A stretch of DNA of 64,000 bases from Sipunculus nudus. Taxonomy: Eukaryota > Annelida > Sipuncula > Golfingiida > Sipunculidae. The position numbers were made by a program, and so were the translations under genes. The stretch is taken from positions 59,067,300-59,131,299 of the forward strand of contig CM049314.1 in assembly GCA_026874595.1 (NCBI GenBank). The letters run 5' to 3'. A model generated the notes under the pieces. It made no database searches. It was not told the origin of the DNA and was given only the letters and a program-made list of their open reading frames with translations. Below are positions 1 to 11,859 of this stretch, piece by piece. Each line of letters opens with the position of its first letter. Positions within the stretch are counted from its first letter, which is position 1.

Positions 1-2451
1 AAACATAATAAATTGCAAATAATGCACTTACAAAATAATGCGCATCGATAGAATAAGAAAACGTACTCATTCGTGCTGCAAATCCAGCAGACACAATGCA
101 AATATATAGGGAAAAAAGTCTAATAACGATGCCTGTGAATAAAAGGACCGCTTTTGTTCATTGTTGTCTACCTTGACATACTCGTAAGATTTTGATATTG
201 TGTATATTGATGCAATGCTATATGACTCCCCATCTAACATATGATTAAATACCGCTTTGATAAGCAAAAAGACATGGTTTCTAGCTTCATCTGGTGAATT
301 AGTTCCTTATGCGGACACACGGGGGCGCCATGTGCTGCACGTCGTATATTGATGGAGAAATGTATTACAATATGACCTGAAATTAATAAGATACCTAATA
401 CCGATAACCGGTATACTCCAGGTACCTTACATGTCAAGGTAAGAGGAATATACAAGGCTTAGCATTAATAATTAGCTCCAGAATGTATAAATGAACTTGA
501 AATTCTGCGTTCCAGTGAATGTCAGCCTCCACCGTGCTTGCATTCACTTAATCACATATGTCAAAAAGGCAGTCAAAGGATGTACTTTCTTAAAAATTGA
601 ACTGCTTTCATGGTGATAAGAAAATTCTTACTTCGTTGTACACATCTGTTGTACATAGTGTGGTAACCTTCAGTATTATCTGCTGGTGGGATAATTTGAG
701 TGTCGCTAACAAGAGAGATTGGAAAGAACGAGGAAAACTGCGGAACGTATTATTTGTACAGCCTTAGAAAATTTGAAAGTATGTATTGTAATAAGGCAAT
801 GAGGAAAGTTTTGAACCATGATGAGAAGTAAGCATCAGATGGTTGAAATCTGGAAGACGAATACAGTCCAAAATGTGCAAAACAAATCGCTTCAGGGACT
901 CATTCATGCCCAGGGCAGTACGTTTGTTCAATAAGCATATGTAATGTGTTAATATTCGTTTTCTAGTCATTAATCATATGCTTTTACGCATTGTAGTAAT
1001 AATAATAATAATTATTATTATTATTACAATTTCTTAGTTGTGCCACATGTCATTTGCTTGACAGCGAAAATTCCTTATTGGCTATAAATTCGGCCCATAT
1101 TTCCAAGTTTATTCTTGCATAAATGACTCTACATTTGTGAATATTCCTTGATGACGTTCCAGAATCCGGATCATGTACCGGATCCACATGAAAATCTTTA
1201 ATGACTAATTCAGGAAATGTCTAGACTATCTCGTTTACGGTTGCTCTAATTATGTTGTGAACAAGCAGACACACACACACAAACACACACGAACGGGAAT
1301 GAACGCATACCCCCCTGGCAATTTATAAAAAAAAGAAACAAGCATATTCAGGAACTGATTTATTGTGAAATAATATTTAGAATCAATATCATTTTCCAAT
1401 GAGAGCATAAAGTACAATCTATATCAAATAAAATCGGCAAATACATCTGTAAACTAGGTCGTGAGACATTTAGACAAATAGTTCTCGCAAGACTCAGATT
1501 TTAGCTTTTGTCCAGTATCATACATGAGCATCCCGTCTCCTTCTGTATCCGCCTGTTTACAACACAATTAAACTGGCATCATGTTCAAGGTTTCAGTGAA
1601 GCGCTTTTCTTATAATACCTCAAAGCTCCAAAATGTTATTGCATATTTTTTTTGTTGCTTAAACCACTTTAATTCACCAATTATTGAATAATGTCAGTAA
1701 TTATAATAGATATGGCCCAGGGGCACACTGCCAGGAATATGTTTTCTAAACACGAAAAGCATTCGACAAAGTTAGGTATAATATCAATATATTTATACCT
1801 AGTCAGATCTATCAAATTATAACCCTTTCCAAATTCAAGAAAACATGTATATTAACCCTGTTGATATGATCCATGGATTACTCCAAACAATCACACACCC
1901 CTGTATTTCAAGCAATGTGTCCGCTGGTATTTTTTTCTAACATACAAAGCTATATTTTCAAGTGAGATTTAAATCCGAGATGTTTCCACAAGAAGACCAT
2001 ACTTAAATTAATCACAAAAGTAATTGAAAGGTGAAAATAGAGATAAGGGGTATCCATTGTGTGCTTAATAATATTTTTATACCGAGTTACCAAAAAAGTA
2101 ACATCAAAAGTCAGTCTGATAGAGATCTTTTTCCTTGTATATGCGCCATAAATATCTAGATGGTATCTGTTAACATTCTCCGATAATCTGAGATTTTTAT
2201 CCCTTGAGCGTTTTTAGCTGTGCGGCTTAAAGCTCGTTTTATCTTATTCTAACTTGTACAATTTGGTATATTAAAGGAGACGCCGATTAGAAAATGTTGC
2301 ATATCATAGATAACAGTTGTCGTTGATATTTTAGCGACTGAAACAGTATTGCAGACTCGCGTCAACATCAGGTTACAGCCACTATAGTGTCAATTAACAC
2401 GTCGTAATTAGAACCATTGTACTTTAACCCATCCACTAGTCCTGTATAATA
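1..2451. other. AT-rich sequence without a recognisable gene
   Basis: I see no supported gene here. The short minus-strand frames at 67-455 and 764-970 have no recognisable motif or splice context. The stretch holds a small (AAT)n(ATT)n palindrome near 1001-1030 and an AC-rich run near 1268-1290. Confidence 0.5.
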
Positions 2452-2757
2452 TTAGTGTAACAGACCCAGGCGAAAATGTGTCAGCTCTTCGTCAGTAATC
2501 AGTTCCAAGTTACGTCCAGTGAGGAGGAATTTCCGAATAGATGAACATAAAAGTAGTGCGTCCAAAATTCCATCCAGGGCGGAAGAAACAGGTAAACCGT
2601 CACTATTGTTGTTGAAAATATGACAATCAGGATACAGGCTGTTATCTGTTAAGGTTTTGTAAATATGAATATTGGCCTTAAATATTGGGTTATTTCTATC
2701 AGGGGTAAAACAGAGTAAGTTCCATCCTGGATTTAAAATCATGTCGGTGGCACACAA
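2452..2757 (-). other. Unrecognised 101-codon open frame, possible exon or retroelement fragment
   Basis: An open frame of about 101 codons with balanced composition, no low-complexity runs and an acidic C-terminal segment (TDEELTHF). An in-frame TGA lies two codons upstream of the first codon, which is TTG rather than ATG; the first ATG is five codons later. I do not recognise a family and see no neighbouring partner exon. It could be a chance frame, a terminal exon or a decayed element fragment. Confidence 0.2.
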
Positions 2758-3124
2758 GTCTCACGTTTGAGCCGGTTCGCCAATAAAGTAAGCTTCAGGG
2801 GCAAGACGGATGGGCCCGCCTTCAAATGCGAGACAACGGGATATGCACCCTGTTACAATACATTTCTTAATACACCATTTAGTATTAAAGAAGACAAGAC
2901 AAAGATTTGTCAGGTTAGAACGTATGGGATTTGTTTAATGGAAATCAATTTTGTTATATGATCCCTGAAACTTAAATGGGTCTATTCCGATACCTGACGT
3001 CTGTTAACTAAAGATAGTCCCTTCAATCTTCTTTCATAAATGGGTCAGAAAACACAGATCCCAAGGTAGACAGGCTGTTATATTGTTTACATCCACTCGT
3101 GTATAATATATTGGGGTCAGTGAA

Positions 3125-3440
3125 AATAATCTTAACACTTTACGAAAGACATTTCCCGGCCAGATGAGTTTGCAAAAGGTGTTTTGCAACTAGTGTCCTC
3201 TCAGATTCAGCAAATATGAAGCAAACTACCTTCAGTTACAAGGTGTTTCCATTAATCACCAATAACATTTGTAACGTGTTTACTAACAGTCTGAAAATAA
3301 GGAAACTCAAACGTCCGTCACACGGGCATTATAAGAATCTTTCTTAACACGAATTTACCTAAGGATTTTTCATATATACGAAGAGTAAGCCAGAAATCAC
3401 AGAAGTTCGTTCTTCAATTAAAGCAGATGTGATAGCTTGC
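3125..3440. repeat. Dispersed repeat, copy 1 of 2
   Basis: Resembles 54815-55075 in the same orientation. Shared stretches include the TTTTGCAAC run, the GTTACA-GTATTTCC-like segment, TATAAGAAT with a following TT-rich run, and a GAAGCCAGA-type segment. Both copies are noncoding and diverged. It is probably an unclassified transposon fragment, placed by eye only. Confidence 0.4.
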
Positions 3441-3524
3441 ATTAAAAAGAGTTTATTTTGGTGTACAAATAAGAAAGTGGTCACCTTATTGAACAGAAAA
3501 AGCACAGTCAAAATAGAAGTGTGA

Positions 3525-3526
<2 letters not shown>

Positions 3527-3609
<83 letters not shown>
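3527..3609. repeat. (TA)n microsatellite
   Basis: Almost uninterrupted TA dinucleotides over about 80 bp, with one TTTA interruption. It directly abuts the hammerhead-bearing short element at 3606-3733, fitting insertion of that element into TA repeats. Confidence 0.95.
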
Positions 3610-3614
<5 letters not shown>

Positions 3615-3727
3615 CTGTAAATTCACAACAGTCTGTTTCGCGGGATGCGGCCTGATCATCAGGTGAATGTGGTTAGAATTATACCGCACTGGCCTAGTCT
3701 GTAGGCCATAGAGCACTTAGTAACTCT

Positions 3728-3733
<6 letters not shown>
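3606..3733 (-). mobile_element. Short Penelope/retrozyme-like element in TA/CT microsatellite
   Basis: On the minus strand this reads from a conserved head (starting GAAGGTAG, with CTCTATGGCCTAC inside) to a tail carrying a hammerhead-like motif, and it lies between a (TC)n(TA)n run and a (TA)n run. Head and tail are shared with the elements at 16957-17488 and 61771-62003, which are also bounded by TA tracts. There is no coding capacity. Penelope-like elements and retrozymes are known to carry hammerhead ribozymes in their terminal repeats; assignment to them is inference. Confidence 0.5.
3608..3672 (-). ncRNA. Hammerhead-ribozyme-like motif
   Basis: The minus strand shows CTGATGA (3656-3662), a short GC-rich arm region, then GAAA (3636-3639), then a 5-bp helix ACTGT/ACAGT (3628-3632 with 3613-3617). 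This is the order of the hammerhead core (CUGANGA, stem II, GAAA, stem III). Stem II is weak, so activity is uncertain. The same core recurs in three other copies in this window. Confidence 0.4.

Positions 3734-3799
<66 letters not shown>
3734..3799. repeat. (TC)n(TA)n compound microsatellite
   Basis: A CT run followed by a TA run, lying between the short element on its left and the 3' tail of the SINE at 3813. It serves as the apparent microsatellite tail of that minus-strand SINE. Confidence 0.9.
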
Positions 3800-3800
<1 letters not shown>

Positions 3801-3812
3801 TGAGAGAGAGAT

Positions 3813-4040
3813 GTATATGAATAGCAATGCTGGTTCATTGTATAGAGATGGAACGGGTATACAGAGGAAAGATGGTTCACTTCCGGTGGGAATCGAACCT
3901 AGGATCTTCCGATTTCGGTCGGCTGCTTTTACCATTAAGCTACAACAGATCCCCTGTGTATTTCCAAACTTTTATAGGAAAGAGCGAAGTGACGTCACGG
4001 TAATGACGTCTTGGTCTCACCAATACGTGTCGGTATGGCG
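3813..4040 (-). mobile_element. tRNA-derived SINE, copy a
   Basis: The minus strand has an A-box-like TAGCTTAATGG and a perfect B box GGTTCGATTCC with tRNA-like spacing and a CCGA...TCGG arm between them, followed by a unique body and a (TC/TA)n tail. A second copy with the same body follows at 4108-4335. Pol III-type internal promoters and a microsatellite tail are typical of SINEs. The open frames across it are incidental. Confidence 0.75.
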
Positions 4041-4107
4041 ACTTTACATGCAGAAGGGAGAACTGATTGCCTTATATGGTGTGCAGAATATACTATATAT
4101 ACATGTG

Positions 4108-4335
4108 TGTGTGTATGAATAGCCATGCTGGTTCATTGTATACAGATGGAACAGGTTACACAGAAAAGTCGGTTCACTGCCGGTGGGAATCGGACCTACG
4201 ATCTTCCGACACCGGTCGGCTGCCTTACCCAGTAAGCTACAGCAGATTCCCGACCCCGCTGTGTATTTGCACACTTTTGTAGGCACCAGTGAGGTGACGT
4301 CACGGTAATGAAATCAGAGTCTCACCAACTAGTGA
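4108..4335 (-). mobile_element. tRNA-derived SINE, copy b
   Basis: Same orientation and body as 3813-4040. The A box is TAGCTTACTGG and the B box GGTCCGATTCC. Both copies carry the ATGAATAGC...GCTGGTTCATTGTATA tail segment and the TGACGTCACGG segment upstream of the tRNA part. It is diverged from copy a, so the pair is not a very recent duplication. Confidence 0.7.
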
Positions 4336-4639
4336 CGTCACACGATTTTCGCGAACAAGGGATTTTATGTCGCGTGCTTGTTGTCATAGTGTTTTTAATG
4401 TGTTCAAAAGGATACTAAACAACCGTTGTTCCCACTCGTCTAAGATAATGAGACCCGACCACATTATGTACTCAAAGTGTAACCATGACAGCCAGGCGTT
4501 GAACCGACGATACGCGAACTCCAATGCCCTCGTCATCATGACGTCACTTCCGCTCCCCCTGCAGACGACAATGTTGTTTCCTGAAGAACAATATTATAAT
4601 TTACCAAAGGTCAAATGTCAAGGTATATATTTCAACTCA

Positions 4640-5264
4640 TTTTAATCAGAAGCAAATGCAGTCACTTAAAGCGACGCTACTGCTTGTCATTAATCAATAG
4701 TTATACAAGTAGGGATTTGCTGCGACCTAAAAAACAGGATAAGCGACAATATTCTCGTCATAAGCAATAAAATGGGCACAGATATCTATAACATATAAGG
4801 AAGAAACGTTCACAAAACTCGTAGCCAGTTCTATCTGGATATCAATACCAGGGACATCTGGCGGTAAAATAATTCAATGAAATTCGAAGACAAATGATCA
4901 ATACTGATGCTAAAACAGCCACATCTTTGCCATACAAAAGACGGGAAGAGGGCATTTTAATACATTATATATCTGCTTCATTAAACCTGTAATTAGTGTA
5001 TTGTATTAAAATTGTATATTTGAACTTCTATTTATAAATGTATTTCAGTTTGACTTATTGTATATATCCTAAATAAAGGCAGATATTTTAAATTGGTTAT
5101 TTATGTGATGATTTCTAATGGACATTTCTAAAACTTCACAAATATCACAAACAAGACATGAATTTATTTGACCATTATTTGCGTTAAATTAACAAGTTAT
5201 AAGAAATACATAAAGCAAATCATAAATTAAGCACATCAGGATAGTAAAATTAGAATACAGAATA

Positions 5265-5310
<46 letters not shown>

Positions 5311-6860
5311 AAAGGTAAGCAAACAAGGAAAAAATTATGTACATCATATCTCATATACACATCATATACACGGTGCTGTCAAGCTTATATTGGTACAGTA
5401 ATGTAGTCTTATATAACATGGAAGCGCGTCACATAGAAATTTTCTATGTTCCGAACTGTGCTATAATCTATTAACTGTATTGTCGACATAATTAACCAGT
5501 CTTCGCTTAGCTCTAAATAGACACAGCCTCAACGCATCCAAGGAGCAGCTACTCATTTAACTACTCATACGGATATACTACTCACCTGTATGAGTAGAGC
5601 AGAGCTCGGCGAACGACTATATGATAATACTAGGACTTTATAAAAGCGGCGCTTTGACCAGAGACCCCCGACATAAAACACTGAGTAAGGGCGGAGGATA
5701 ATATTTAAGCCACACAATATCTTTAATGATTTGGCCTTCTTCTCCAAGGACTGCCATTTATAAGGGAGTTATCGGGAAACAGATGATTAGATGACAGAGC
5801 TATGATTAATGGTACACTGTCGTGCAACGTGGTGACAGTACGGAGCAAGCACATTTCTACCCGCTGGTCCTTCACTACGGTTCGGATATATTGTTAGATT
5901 TATTGGTTTACTGAAATACTTAGAGTGCTGTTAAATCCTGGAACTCTGTTGTAGACAATATTGTAATTATGATTATCGTCATTAACGTTTAGAATTGGGC
6001 AATTTACAAGTAATATTTTGCTACCGGTTCAGTTTTGTTATTCCATGGTATTTGTCGTCGTTGTTATGTTTTATCGTAACTCATAGATAATGCCATAATA
6101 AAATAGATGCTATATACATGCTGACAAAACAAGTCCGAGCGTTTCAGGGGACAATTATATTTCAAGTACGATCGCTCAGATGAACTAAGAAGGGTGACTA
6201 GCTATAAATATATATATATAGGGGCTTAATGGAGTGTCAAGGCTTTAATCGAGCTTTGTTCATATGACTAGCATATTATGTAACTGCATGTTGGTACAGG
6301 TCTGCGCCTTTCGTATAAAGGCTAGGTTGGATCCCGGACAGGTTTACAATAGGCCGAGCTGGATACACAGGCGTAGTTTCTGATAGATGGCGCTGACACA
6401 GACCCTGCGACATAATGTCAAATTCATCAAGATGTATATGAAAATATGGGAAAATATGACATTGTTCCCAATAAATAGAGTATTGGCCAAAGAGTAGTGA
6501 TAGAGATTAGGTATAATATGGATTAACACGGATTTGCAGTGCAAACCTGGCATACTAGTCTTTTATGTTCATACGTTTTAGTCATTCATTTTAATGTTAT
6601 TATATGTGTTTATTTTGATCCTAAAGGGACATAATTAGGAGCAATATTATACCTATCATTTCTCACGATCAGTTCAGTCTTGCTTTATATAAACGTTTTC
6701 AAGCAAAACCATCCCAGCACACATTATTAGTACTTCGCATACGGCTGTTTATCACCTTGCGATGGCTCTGCATGTTTGTAAACACAGTCAACGTGTGTCT
6801 GTTTATCATAAGAAGGCCATGTGACCAGAGGTCCGATTGTGAGCCGCAACACGTGATGTT
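4640..6860. other. Intergenic AT-rich DNA
   Basis: No supported gene. It contains a (TA)n tract at 5267-5307 and a shorter one near 6210. The short minus-strand frames near 5565-5747 and 6344-6553 lack motifs or conserved partners. Confidence 0.5.
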
Positions 6861-6866
6861 TCAGCC

Positions 6867-7135
6867 AGCAGAAACATGTATTACATTTTTTGGAGCAAAT
6901 TCAATCAGGGCATCTCCTGTTTTACACGTTTTGTGGCCGGGCGAAACACACGCTTTGTTTATTTTTTTACACCTGTGATCGCGGCCGGTCCACTGTTTTT
7001 AACACTCGTTTACAGGAATGAGCAAATAGTTTCAGGACAATATTTTGCCAGTTATTTATTTATTTTAAGGGAAGAACCTATTTTTCGTGTTAATTCAACA
7101 TGCTTTATAGGTGATTGGGCCCCTTTATTACAGCA
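6867..7135 (+). repeat. Dispersed repeat, copy 1 of 2
   Basis: Matches 63081-63345 in the same orientation. Shared blocks include ATTACATTTTT, TCAGGGCATC.CCTGTTT, CGGTCCACTGTTTTTAACAC, CTCGTTTAC and CTATTTTTCGTGTTA. The open frames at 6757-7175 fall inside it and are interrupted in the other copy, so they are not genes. Element class unknown. Confidence 0.65.
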
Positions 7136-7263
7136 ATATATCTCTACATTTATAAAGACGGCACAATACTGGTAACTTTGGTGTTACTGCGAGTTCGTGA
7201 GATAACATTTTTTTAAGTCGTTTATTAAAGACCAATTAAACAATATGAAAATAAATATTCCGT

Positions 7264-7273
7264 ATATATATAT

Positions 7274-7317
<44 letters not shown>
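7264..7317. repeat. (TA)n microsatellite
   Basis: TA dinucleotides with one imperfect unit. No recognisable element abuts it. Confidence 0.95.
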
Positions 7318-7319
<2 letters not shown>

Positions 7320-7320
<1 letters not shown>

Positions 7321-9085
7321 TTGGGCATGGTGCCTAAAAAGCTCAATTCCGCTCTGCTGTTTTTGCTGAATCACGACACCGTGCCACCTAACTCTTTCCG
7401 CAGATAGAAGCTCGTCTGGACAGTGTCCCCGGAGTATACTTTCGGGATGCATCGCCAGGTCTGACAGGTCTTTTTCCCAGTTTCTCGAAACCTCATTTTT
7501 AGCCTGCCATTTCGTGTACACACTAAAATTCCTGATATCACAGACTGCATGTCGAAATAATATGAACCGACGGTTAAATCACTTTTCCATAAAAGCAAAT
7601 GTTCTTAGGCATATCGGTATTATACTATTTGACTCAAATGGATCATTTAATCACTTTATACCTGGTACGAGTGTACGAGTGATAAAACGACACTAAGTTG
7701 GTGTCGTCACATTGTCAATGTGAGCTTTGTGGTGAAAAGGCCATTAGCGGTACATTACACGGTGATTTTTGTTTTTCAGTTCGCCATATCCCCCAGCCCT
7801 GATTTGCAGGGTTTAAAATAACTATAAATTCATACCTCACCAATCTCAGTCATTCACCATATATTAGGTATTTTTTGTAACATCTTTATTGTTATTTCAT
7901 GGGATATTGTATTTAACACTAGAGTCTTTAAGTCCATGGAATTGGTCACAGATTTATTTTATTTAAGATAATTTTTTAATTTAATTTTTTAATTAATCAT
8001 CTTCTTTTAATATATCCCTGGCTAGACGGTTTTGATATGAGAGTGCATATGTCCTTTCAATTTTTCCTACAAGAAGGGCATGGTTAAATATATGTGTTAA
8101 AACATAAGAAAAGGAAAGGAAATGATATAATTTAAAGTAATTTGTATATATGGTTTTTATTTTTTATTTTGATTCACATTCTAGCGTTATCCATACATTT
8201 TTCAATTTGAATATCCACCACTAACTTTTGCATATTCCGGGTTTCGTGGAGACCTGCAGTACAACAACGAACAAAAGTTCGAAAGAGAGAAAGTGTACAT
8301 TGTAGATTAATACATATAGTTTGATTATTCGTGTGTAGTAGTACCTATATCTATGAGTATAAATTTTATCAGCCTAGTGTCCCCATACAGTACATACCGC
8401 GGGCGTCATGTAATAAATATAGAATACAAACACAAGCTAACTAATCAAGGTTACAGATCTAGCTCAAACACTGATAAAAGGGGCAAAATATACTTGTCCC
8501 CGCCCAACACAAGGGGAAGCTCCGTGAAGCTCAGATCTAGCTCAGATCTAGATTGAATAATGACGTAGTGAGGAAACGGAACCCCTATATTATTTTTCAC
8601 CATAGACTGTCCATTCAAAGAGTACATAATATGCAAATGGTGTAACAGGATAGGATGTGCCCCGTGTAAATACTCTGGTTGGATTTATATAATCCCAAGG
8701 CAAATATATTTCGCGATCTTGACTTTTCCGTGTTTCGCTGGGGTTATAATTCCGCATCATCAATACAAATCTTGTACACAGGGTATATATCCTGTATTTT
8801 GTAAAGATTATTTAATGTGCACCCAAAATCTTGACAATTTGTCGTTGGCATAGAAAGATTTGAGATAGTTGTTCTTTATACACATATAATACAAGATATA
8901 TCATATTATTCATAAAAGGAATCTTTGACTTAATTATAACTTAAAAGACCGTTATCATTATCTATAATATCAATATTTTGCCTTGCGACGCTACTGACAC
9001 GGATAATGTTCACGGGATGCCAGTTTCCTACAGTGTAAACATAAGATCAGTTGTGTAATTAGGGAATATCTCGATTAAAAACCCT
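7320..9085. other. AT-rich DNA without a recognised gene
   Basis: No conserved motif, splice-supported exon or repeat partner was found in this window. An AGATCTAGCTC motif recurs three times near 8454-8550 on a very small scale. Confidence 0.45.
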
Positions 9086-9094
9086 CGCGAACAA

Positions 9095-11304
9095 AACATG
9101 GGCCATGACGCTCAGCTGAATTCAAGGAATGTTGAACAATGAGCAAAATGACTGCCAGAGTGCAAACAAATCATGAATTTTGTGAAGAGTCCTTAGAAAT
9201 TGGTTTCAGTGGGCTTTTGGACAGATGACAACTACATTTGAAGGTCTCATAAATAGAAAGAAAATGCGTAAAAAATTGAAAAAAAAATACAGGTAGTGCC
9301 ACCAGTCTGCAGAAACTGATGAAACACTACATGATCAATATGCATGCAAAAAAATTATGGCCATCATTACATTAGTTATTCAGACACTGCAGCTTTTGTA
9401 TCACATTTTTAATTATTCTTAGGGGTACTTTCCAGCCCCATAGCTCGGAGGATATGGGTAACAGAGACTTAATTTCACGTATCCACAGAGACTTTTCATG
9501 GACCTTTCTTGATGTCAAGTAAGAAGATTCCAGGTCCAGGGTATACGATTTGTACCCTGTTAACAGATGACAGCTTTTTTGAAAGTCTCAAAAATAAAGA
9601 AAAAAATTAGTAAAAATTAGAAAAAATACAAGTGGTGCCACCAGTTTGCAGGAACTGATGGAACACTCCATGATCAATATGCCTGCAAAGAATCATGGTG
9701 ATCAATGTATTAGTTATTCAGATACTGGAGCTTTTGTATCAAATTTTCATTATTCTGTGGGTACTAACTACGAAGGATATGGGTAACAGAGACCTAATTT
9801 CATCTTTTCACAGAGACTTTTCATTGACCTCCCTTGATGTAAAGTTAGAAGAATCCAGGTCCAGCATTTACAATTTGTGCCCTGTTAACAGATGACAGCT
9901 TCTTTGAAAGTTTAAAAAAAAAATCATAACAATTGGTAAAAAAAAGGTGGCACCACCAGTTTGCAGAAATGATGGAACATCCCATGATCAATATTCATGC
10001 AAAGAATCATGGTGATCATTGCAGTAGTTATTCAGATACTTGAGTTTTTGTATCAAATTTTGCATTATTCTTGGGGGTACTTTGGAGCCCCATAGCTCAA
10101 AGGATATGGGTAACAGAGACCTAATTTCAGGTTTTCAAGGAGATTATTCATGGACCTCCCTGGATATCAAGTGTAAAGATTCCAGGTCCAGTAATTATGA
10201 TTCCTGTCCTGTTAACAGATGACAGTCTCATTTCAGGTCTGAAGTAGAGGGGGGAAAAATTAGTAAAAATTAGAAAAAAATACAGGTGGCGCCACCAGTC
10301 TGCAGGAAGGGATAGAACATCCCATGATCAATATTCATGCAGAGAATTATGGTGATCAATGCACTAGTTATTCAGATACTTGAGCTTTTGTATCAAATTT
10401 TGCAATATTCTGGGGGGGGGGGGGTACTTCAGAGCCCCATAGCTCGAAGGATATGGGTAACAGAGACCTAATTTCAGGTTTTCAAGGAGATTTTTTCATG
10501 GAATTCCCTGGATATTAAGTTTACAGATTCCAGGTCCAGTGGTTATGATTCCTGCCCTGTTAACAGATGACAGTATCATTACAGGTCTGAAAAAAAGAGA
10601 AAAAAATTCGTAAAAATTAGAAAAAATACAGGTGGCACCACCATTCTGCAGGAAGTGATGGAACATCCCATGAATTATATTCATACAAAGAATCATGGTG
10701 ATCAACGCAGTAGTTATTTAGATACTTGAGCTTTTGTATCAAATTTTGCATTATTCCGGGGGGGGGGGGAGTAATTCGGAGCCCCATAGCTCAGAGGAAA
10801 TGGGTAACAGAGACCTAATTTCAGGTGTTCAAGGAGATTTATCATGGGCCTCCCTGGATATTAGGTCTGAAGATTTCAGGTCCAGTGGTTACGATTTGTG
10901 CCCTGTTAACAAATGACAGTTTCATTGCAGGTCTGAAAAAAGAGAAAAAAAAAATCGTAAAAATTGGAAAAAATTGGCGCCACTAGTCTGCAGGAAGGGA
11001 TAGAACATCCCATGATCAATATTCACGCAAAGAATCATGTTAATCAATGCAGTAGTTATTAAGATACTTGAGCTTTTGTATCAAATTTTGCATTATTCTG
11101 AGGGAGCACCCCTAGCTCAAAGGATATGGGTAACTGAGACCTAATTTCAGGTTTCCGAAGAGATATTTCATGGATCTCCCTGGATGTAAAGTGAGAAGAT
11201 TCCAGGTCCAGCGGTTACGATTTGTGCCCTGTTAACGGACGGCCGGACAGACGACAGACAAAGGGTGATCGCTATAGCTCAGATGACTTTCAGTCAGCTG
11301 AGCT
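9095..11304 (+). mobile_element. Pearl/Helentron-like non-autonomous element with six core repeats
   Basis: It begins with GGGCCATGACGCTCAGCTGAA, also found at 32046. Six head-to-tail core repeats of about 313-348 bp follow (landmark GGTGGCGCCACCAGTCTGCAGG-like at 9292, 9634, 9947, 10283, 10631, 10972), then an (ACGG/ACAG)n-like tract, then a strong hairpin AGCTCAG..CTGAGCT at 11276-11304. Subterminal hairpin, central tandem repeats and a tetranucleotide tract are the hallmarks of bivalve pearl/CvE-type and Helentron-associated elements. The family name is inferred; there is no Rep/helicase coding sequence. Confidence 0.6.
11276..11304 (+). other. Terminal hairpin of pearl-like element
   Basis: AGCTCAG-A-TGACT pairs with AGTCA-G-CTGAGCT around a 3-4 base loop, followed by an A run. 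The identical hairpin ends the larger array at 39719-39747 and an internal module at 37366-37394. Confidence 0.8.
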
Positions 11305-11755
11305 AAAAAAACAGCCAGAGTAACTAATTTGCTACCCCTATCCAGGATTATCTTGGTTAATGGTCTTTTATAGGCTGCCATTGACAATCAGACGTCATGG
11401 TGTCATGTTCAGTGTCACAACGAAAGAAAGTTATCAGGACAAAAATACCTCCCGGCCATCAACACAGTTTTAGACTTTCTTATTCCACATAATCTTATTT
11501 TGCGAAAGCAGATTTTTCGACGCGAAATATAGGCAAATGCTTTTAGTCAAAGTTATCGACAATGTAGCAAAGGCGATAAGCTGAGTTTCCACATGTGCGT
11601 ATAAGTCCATTCCAATTGATACATTCATCCACAAACCCGAAACACCATTCAAAAAGTCGTTAATATTTTACCAAGAGAAATATTTCTGATATGCAAATAT
11701 GAAAATGTAAGGAACCTTGTTGCTGCCACAATTAAAATAAAATAATATTTATCTT

Positions 11756-11852
11756 GTAGTGCGACATATTATCTCGCACGTACGACATATTATTACGGAT
11801 GACATACGATCTCGTATGTATGACAAACGTTCTCCTACGTACGATATAATCA
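11756..11852. repeat. Short palindrome-rich minisatellite
   Basis: Four degenerate units of about 20-24 bp built on ACGACATATTATCTCGTACGT-like sequence. The units contain self-complementary CGTACG/TACGTA cores, so single strands could fold into stacked hairpins. Confidence 0.6.
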
Positions 11853-11859
11853 GAGTTGC

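Noticed and set aside
3659-4286. Several overlapping open frames on both strands
   Set aside because: They cross CT/TA microsatellites and two tRNA-derived SINEs; the protein text is the SINE body or simple-sequence repeats.
6757-7175. Overlapping plus-strand frames of 73 and 99 codons
   Set aside because: They lie inside a dispersed repeat whose other copy (63081-63345) does not keep the frames open.
9695-10916. Recurring 60-70 codon frames with similar sequences
   Set aside because: Each is the same stretch of the 340-bp core repeat; frames are broken in most monomers and have no recognised domain.
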